A stretch of DNA of 64,000 nucleotides from Jatrophihabitans_A sp035248685 (GTDB lineage: Bacteria > Actinomycetota > Actinomycetes > Mycobacteriales > Jatrophihabitantaceae): NCBI GenBank assembly GCA_035248685.1, contig DATFHF010000081.1:73071-137070 (forward strand). The letters are read 5' to 3'. The position numbers were made by a program, and so were the translations under genes. This document shows positions 62,082 through 64,000 of this stretch, piece by piece. The notes beneath the pieces were generated by a model, which saw only the letters and a list, made by a program, of their open reading frames with translations, was not told the origin of the DNA and made no database searches. Every line of letters begins with the position of its first letter. Position 1 is the stretch's first letter.

Positions 62082-63761
62082 GTGAGGTTGTTCGGCAAAG
62101 TAGGGATCGCAGCCGTCGTGGCGGCGTCCCTCGCCCTGACTGCCTGCGGGAGCTCGAAGGGCTCCGGGGGTAACTCCAATACCGGCAACAAGAAGCAGGC
62201 GGTCGCGAACCTGAACGACACGAACCCGCTGTCCTACGACCAGGTGCCATCCGGTGGCACCCTGCGCTGGCCGCTGGACAGCTACCCTCCGAACTTCAAT
62301 ATCAATGAGGTCGACGGAAACGACGCCAACATCTCCAACATCATGCTCGCGACGCTGCCGGTCGTCTGGCACTTCGACGCCGGTGGTAAGCCGATCCTGA
62401 ACAAGGACGTGGTGGACAAGGCCGAGCAGACCTCCACCAGCCCGCAGACCATCAACTACCACATCAACTCGAAGGCCGTCTGGAGTGATGGCACCCCCAT
62501 CAGCTACCAGGACTTCGCGGGGCTGTGGCAGGCGCTGAACGGCACCAACAAGGCCTACAAGCCGGCCTCGACCAACGGTTACGAGCAGATCCAGAGCGTG
62601 AGCAAGGGTTCCACCGACCAGGACGTCACGGTCGTCTTCAAGAACCCGTACCCGGACTGGCAGTCGCTGTTCAGCCCGCTGATGCCGGCGCCACTGAACG
62701 CTACCCCGGCCGCCTTCAACACCTCGTGGGTGAACGCTCCGAGCGTGTCCGGTGGTCCGTTCAAGTTCGGCACGATCGATAAGACCGCCAAGACCATCAC
62801 GCTGGTGCACAACGACAAGTGGTGGGGTAGGGCGCCCAAGCTGGACAAGATCGAGTTCATCACCATCGACCAGTCCGCGCAGGCCAAGGCACTCCAGTCC
62901 GACCAGATCGACGAGGTCGACGTCGGCTCCTCGGTGGCCACCTACGCCACCGTCAAGGCGACCCCGGGCGTCACTATCCACAAGGCCGGTGGCCCGAACT
63001 GGCGGCACATCGACATGGGCAGCACCGGTCCGATGGCTGACCTGAAGGTCCGGCAGGCAGTCATGCTGAGCATCGACCGGGTTGGTGACGCCAAGACATT
63101 GCTCAGCCCGCTGGACTGGCCGGCCACGGTCCTGAACAGCCACATCTGGATGAACAACCAGGCCCAGTACAAGTCGACCTGCGGCGACTTCTGCAACCGG
63201 GACATCGCCAAGGCGGACTCGCTGCTGGAGCAGGCCGGCTACACCAAGGGTTCGGACGGCTACTACGCCAAGGGCGGCAAGGTGCTGAACCTGAACTTCG
63301 TCATCCCGGACGGCGTGAAGACCTCGGCCGACGAGTCGGCGCTTCAGCAGAAGGCGCTGAAGGAGGCCGGTATCAAGATCACCATCAAGTCGGTGCCCTC
63401 GGACCCGTTCTTCCCCGATTACGTGCTGGTGGGCAAGTTCGACCTGACCATCTTCAGCTGGATCGGCACCCCGTTCCCGATCTCCTCAGCCGAGTCGATC
63501 TACAAGTCCAACGGTGACCAGAACTACGCCAAGATCGGCACCCCGGAGATCGACTCCTTGTACGACCAGGCGGTCAGCGAGCTGGACACCCAGAAGGCGA
63601 CCGACCTGACCTACCAGATCGACCAGAAGATTTGGGAAGAGGGCCACTCGGTGGCGCTCTACCAGCGGCCGGACCTGGTGGCGACCAAGAACAACCTGGT
63701 CAACTTCGGCTCGTTCGGCTTCGCCGACGTCGACTACACCTCGATCGGCTTCAAGAAGTAG
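62082..63761 (+). CDS. Peptide ABC transporter substrate-binding lipoprotein (SBP_bac_5)
   Basis: A 559-residue extracytoplasmic binding protein. GTG 62082 is preceded by GAGGAGG. The signal peptide carries the lipobox LTAC with Cys22 to be lipid-modified; cutting leaves Cys22 at the new N-terminus. The mature part matches family 5 solute-binding proteins (SKAVWSDGTPISYQDFAGLWQALNG, SGGPFKFGTIDKTAKTITLVHNDKWWG and RQAVMLSIDRVGDA). It binds peptides, nickel chelates or other ligands and hands them to the DppBC channel encoded upstream. The ligand cannot be told from the sequence. Confidence 0.93.
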   Translation: MRLFGKVGIAAVVAASLALTACGSSKGSGGNSNTGNKKQAVANLNDTNPLSYDQVPSGGTLRWPLDSYPPNFNINEVDGNDANISNIMLATLPVVWHFDAGGKPILNKDVVDKAEQTSTSPQTINYHINSKAVWSDGTPISYQDFAGLWQALNGTNKAYKPASTNGYEQIQSVSKGSTDQDVTVVFKNPYPDWQSLFSPLMPAPLNATPAAFNTSWVNAPSVSGGPFKFGTIDKTAKTITLVHNDKWWGRAPKLDKIEFITIDQSAQAKALQSDQIDEVDVGSSVATYATVKATPGVTIHKAGGPNWRHIDMGSTGPMADLKVRQAVMLSIDRVGDAKTLLSPLDWPATVLNSHIWMNNQAQYKSTCGDFCNRDIAKADSLLEQAGYTKGSDGYYAKGGKVLNLNFVIPDGVKTSADESALQQKALKEAGIKITIKSVPSDPFFPDYVLVGKFDLTIFSWIGTPFPISSAESIYKSNGDQNYAKIGTPEIDSLYDQAVSELDTQKATDLTYQIDQKIWEEGHSVALYQRPDLVATKNNLVNFGSFGFADVDYTSIGFKK

Positions 63762-63826
63762 TTCGGCCAGGCTCGGTAGGAATACCGACCAGGTAGTCAA
63801 CAACTAAACAGAAAACGCACAACGGG

Positions 63827-63840
63827 GCGGCCGTAAGGCC
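63827..63840 (+). other. Small GTAA-loop hairpin
   Basis: CGGCC-GTAA-GGCCG can fold into a 5-base-pair stem with a GTAA tetraloop. It lies in the 239-base tail after the lipoprotein, which otherwise contains no gene that I can support. Confidence 0.4.
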
Positions 63841-63860
63841 GTGTGCGAGAACCGCTGATA

Positions 63861-63905
63861 GGGCGGGAATCTGCACCCTAGCGTGATGCAGATTCCCGCC
63901 CTTTC
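63861..63905 (+). terminator. Strong hairpin terminator after the peptide transporter operon
   Basis: GGGCGGGAATCTGCA (63861-63875) and TGCAGATTCCCGCCC (63887-63901) are perfect 15-base reverse complements with an 11-base loop. Only a short TTT follows, as usual in high-GC actinomycetes. It probably ends the lipoprotein transcript. Confidence 0.75.
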
Positions 63906-64000
63906 GGTTGAAACGCCCGGCTACGGCTACGTTTTTGTACAACCCCTGGTCACCCTTCGGTCACAATGCCGCCGAAGAAGTGCCCTTGTAGCCTTCGCGT

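Noticed and set aside
62049..63143. 364-codon minus-strand frame in the lipoprotein gene
   Set aside because: Shadow of a clear solute-binding protein with lipobox and family motifs.
63901..64000. Possible start of a further gene at the right edge
   Set aside because: Too little sequence; a direct repeat of GGTCAC is visible, but no start codon with a supported frame.

Overview
This is a chromosomal window from a high-GC actinomycete. The evidence is very GC-rich codons, many GTG starts, frequent leaderless starts (a TANNNT -10 box 6-8 nt before the start codon), a mycothiol-type DinB-fold protein, split transketolase, class II fructose bisphosphatase, and a block in the same order as Mycobacterium tuberculosis Rv1086-Rv1112 (cis-prenyltransferase, PhoH2, fumarase, GlpX, DUF4245, XseB, XseA, Rv1109c-like, IspH, Rv1111c-like, YchF). 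The wider gene content does not look mycobacterial. A Frankia/Sporichthya/Nakamurella-type relative is my guess; the genus cannot be read from the sequence. I see no rRNA, complete tRNA, CRISPR array, transposase or prophage.

Layout. 1-4.6 kb: the 5' end of a DNA polymerase/exonuclease gene, a VapBC45-like toxin-antitoxin pair with a frameshifted toxin, a DUF255 thioredoxin-fold protein, and a ClpX-zinc-finger/HTH protein with clustered operator-like half-sites. 4.6-20.3 kb: the conserved housekeeping block, interrupted by RmuC, a small secreted protein and a TetR-controlled ABC-2 exporter. 20.3-22.1 kb: an AbiE-type (type IV) toxin-antitoxin operon with a symmetric four-half-site operator over its promoter. 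22.3-25.7 kb: membrane protein, histidine kinase, response regulator and zinc alcohol dehydrogenase. 25.7-37 kb: a three-TM protein, split transketolase, a channel-like membrane protein, a GT2-methyltransferase fusion divergent from a GT-C-like membrane protein, a gamma-glutamyltransferase-like enzyme, a secreted protein and a frameshifted prolyl oligopeptidase.

37-40.6 kb is a compact GH13 glucosidase, methyltransferase and lipid-flippase-like module bounded by 42-bp imperfect direct repeats. 40.6-47.3 kb is a tightly coupled catabolic operon (DinB-fold protein, AtuA, acyl-CoA carboxylase beta and alpha, TetR) with a palindrome at its promoter. 47.3-53.1 kb holds a Tricorn-type protease, a small membrane protein and TypA. 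53.1-54.3 kb holds a winged-helix/DUF559 nuclease-like gene flanked by two 61-bp palindromic repeats. 55-57.7 kb encodes a PLP aminotransferase coupled to an omega-amidase, plus a Nudix hydrolase. 57.7-63.8 kb is a peptide-type ABC transporter (two permeases, a double-ATPase fusion, a lipoprotein) followed by a strong hairpin.

Genes are densely packed. ATGA/GTGA overlaps are common inside operons, and several convergent pairs overlap at their stop codons. Two conserved genes (VapC45-like toxin, prolyl oligopeptidase) carry single frameshifts, which may be real decay or base-calling errors.
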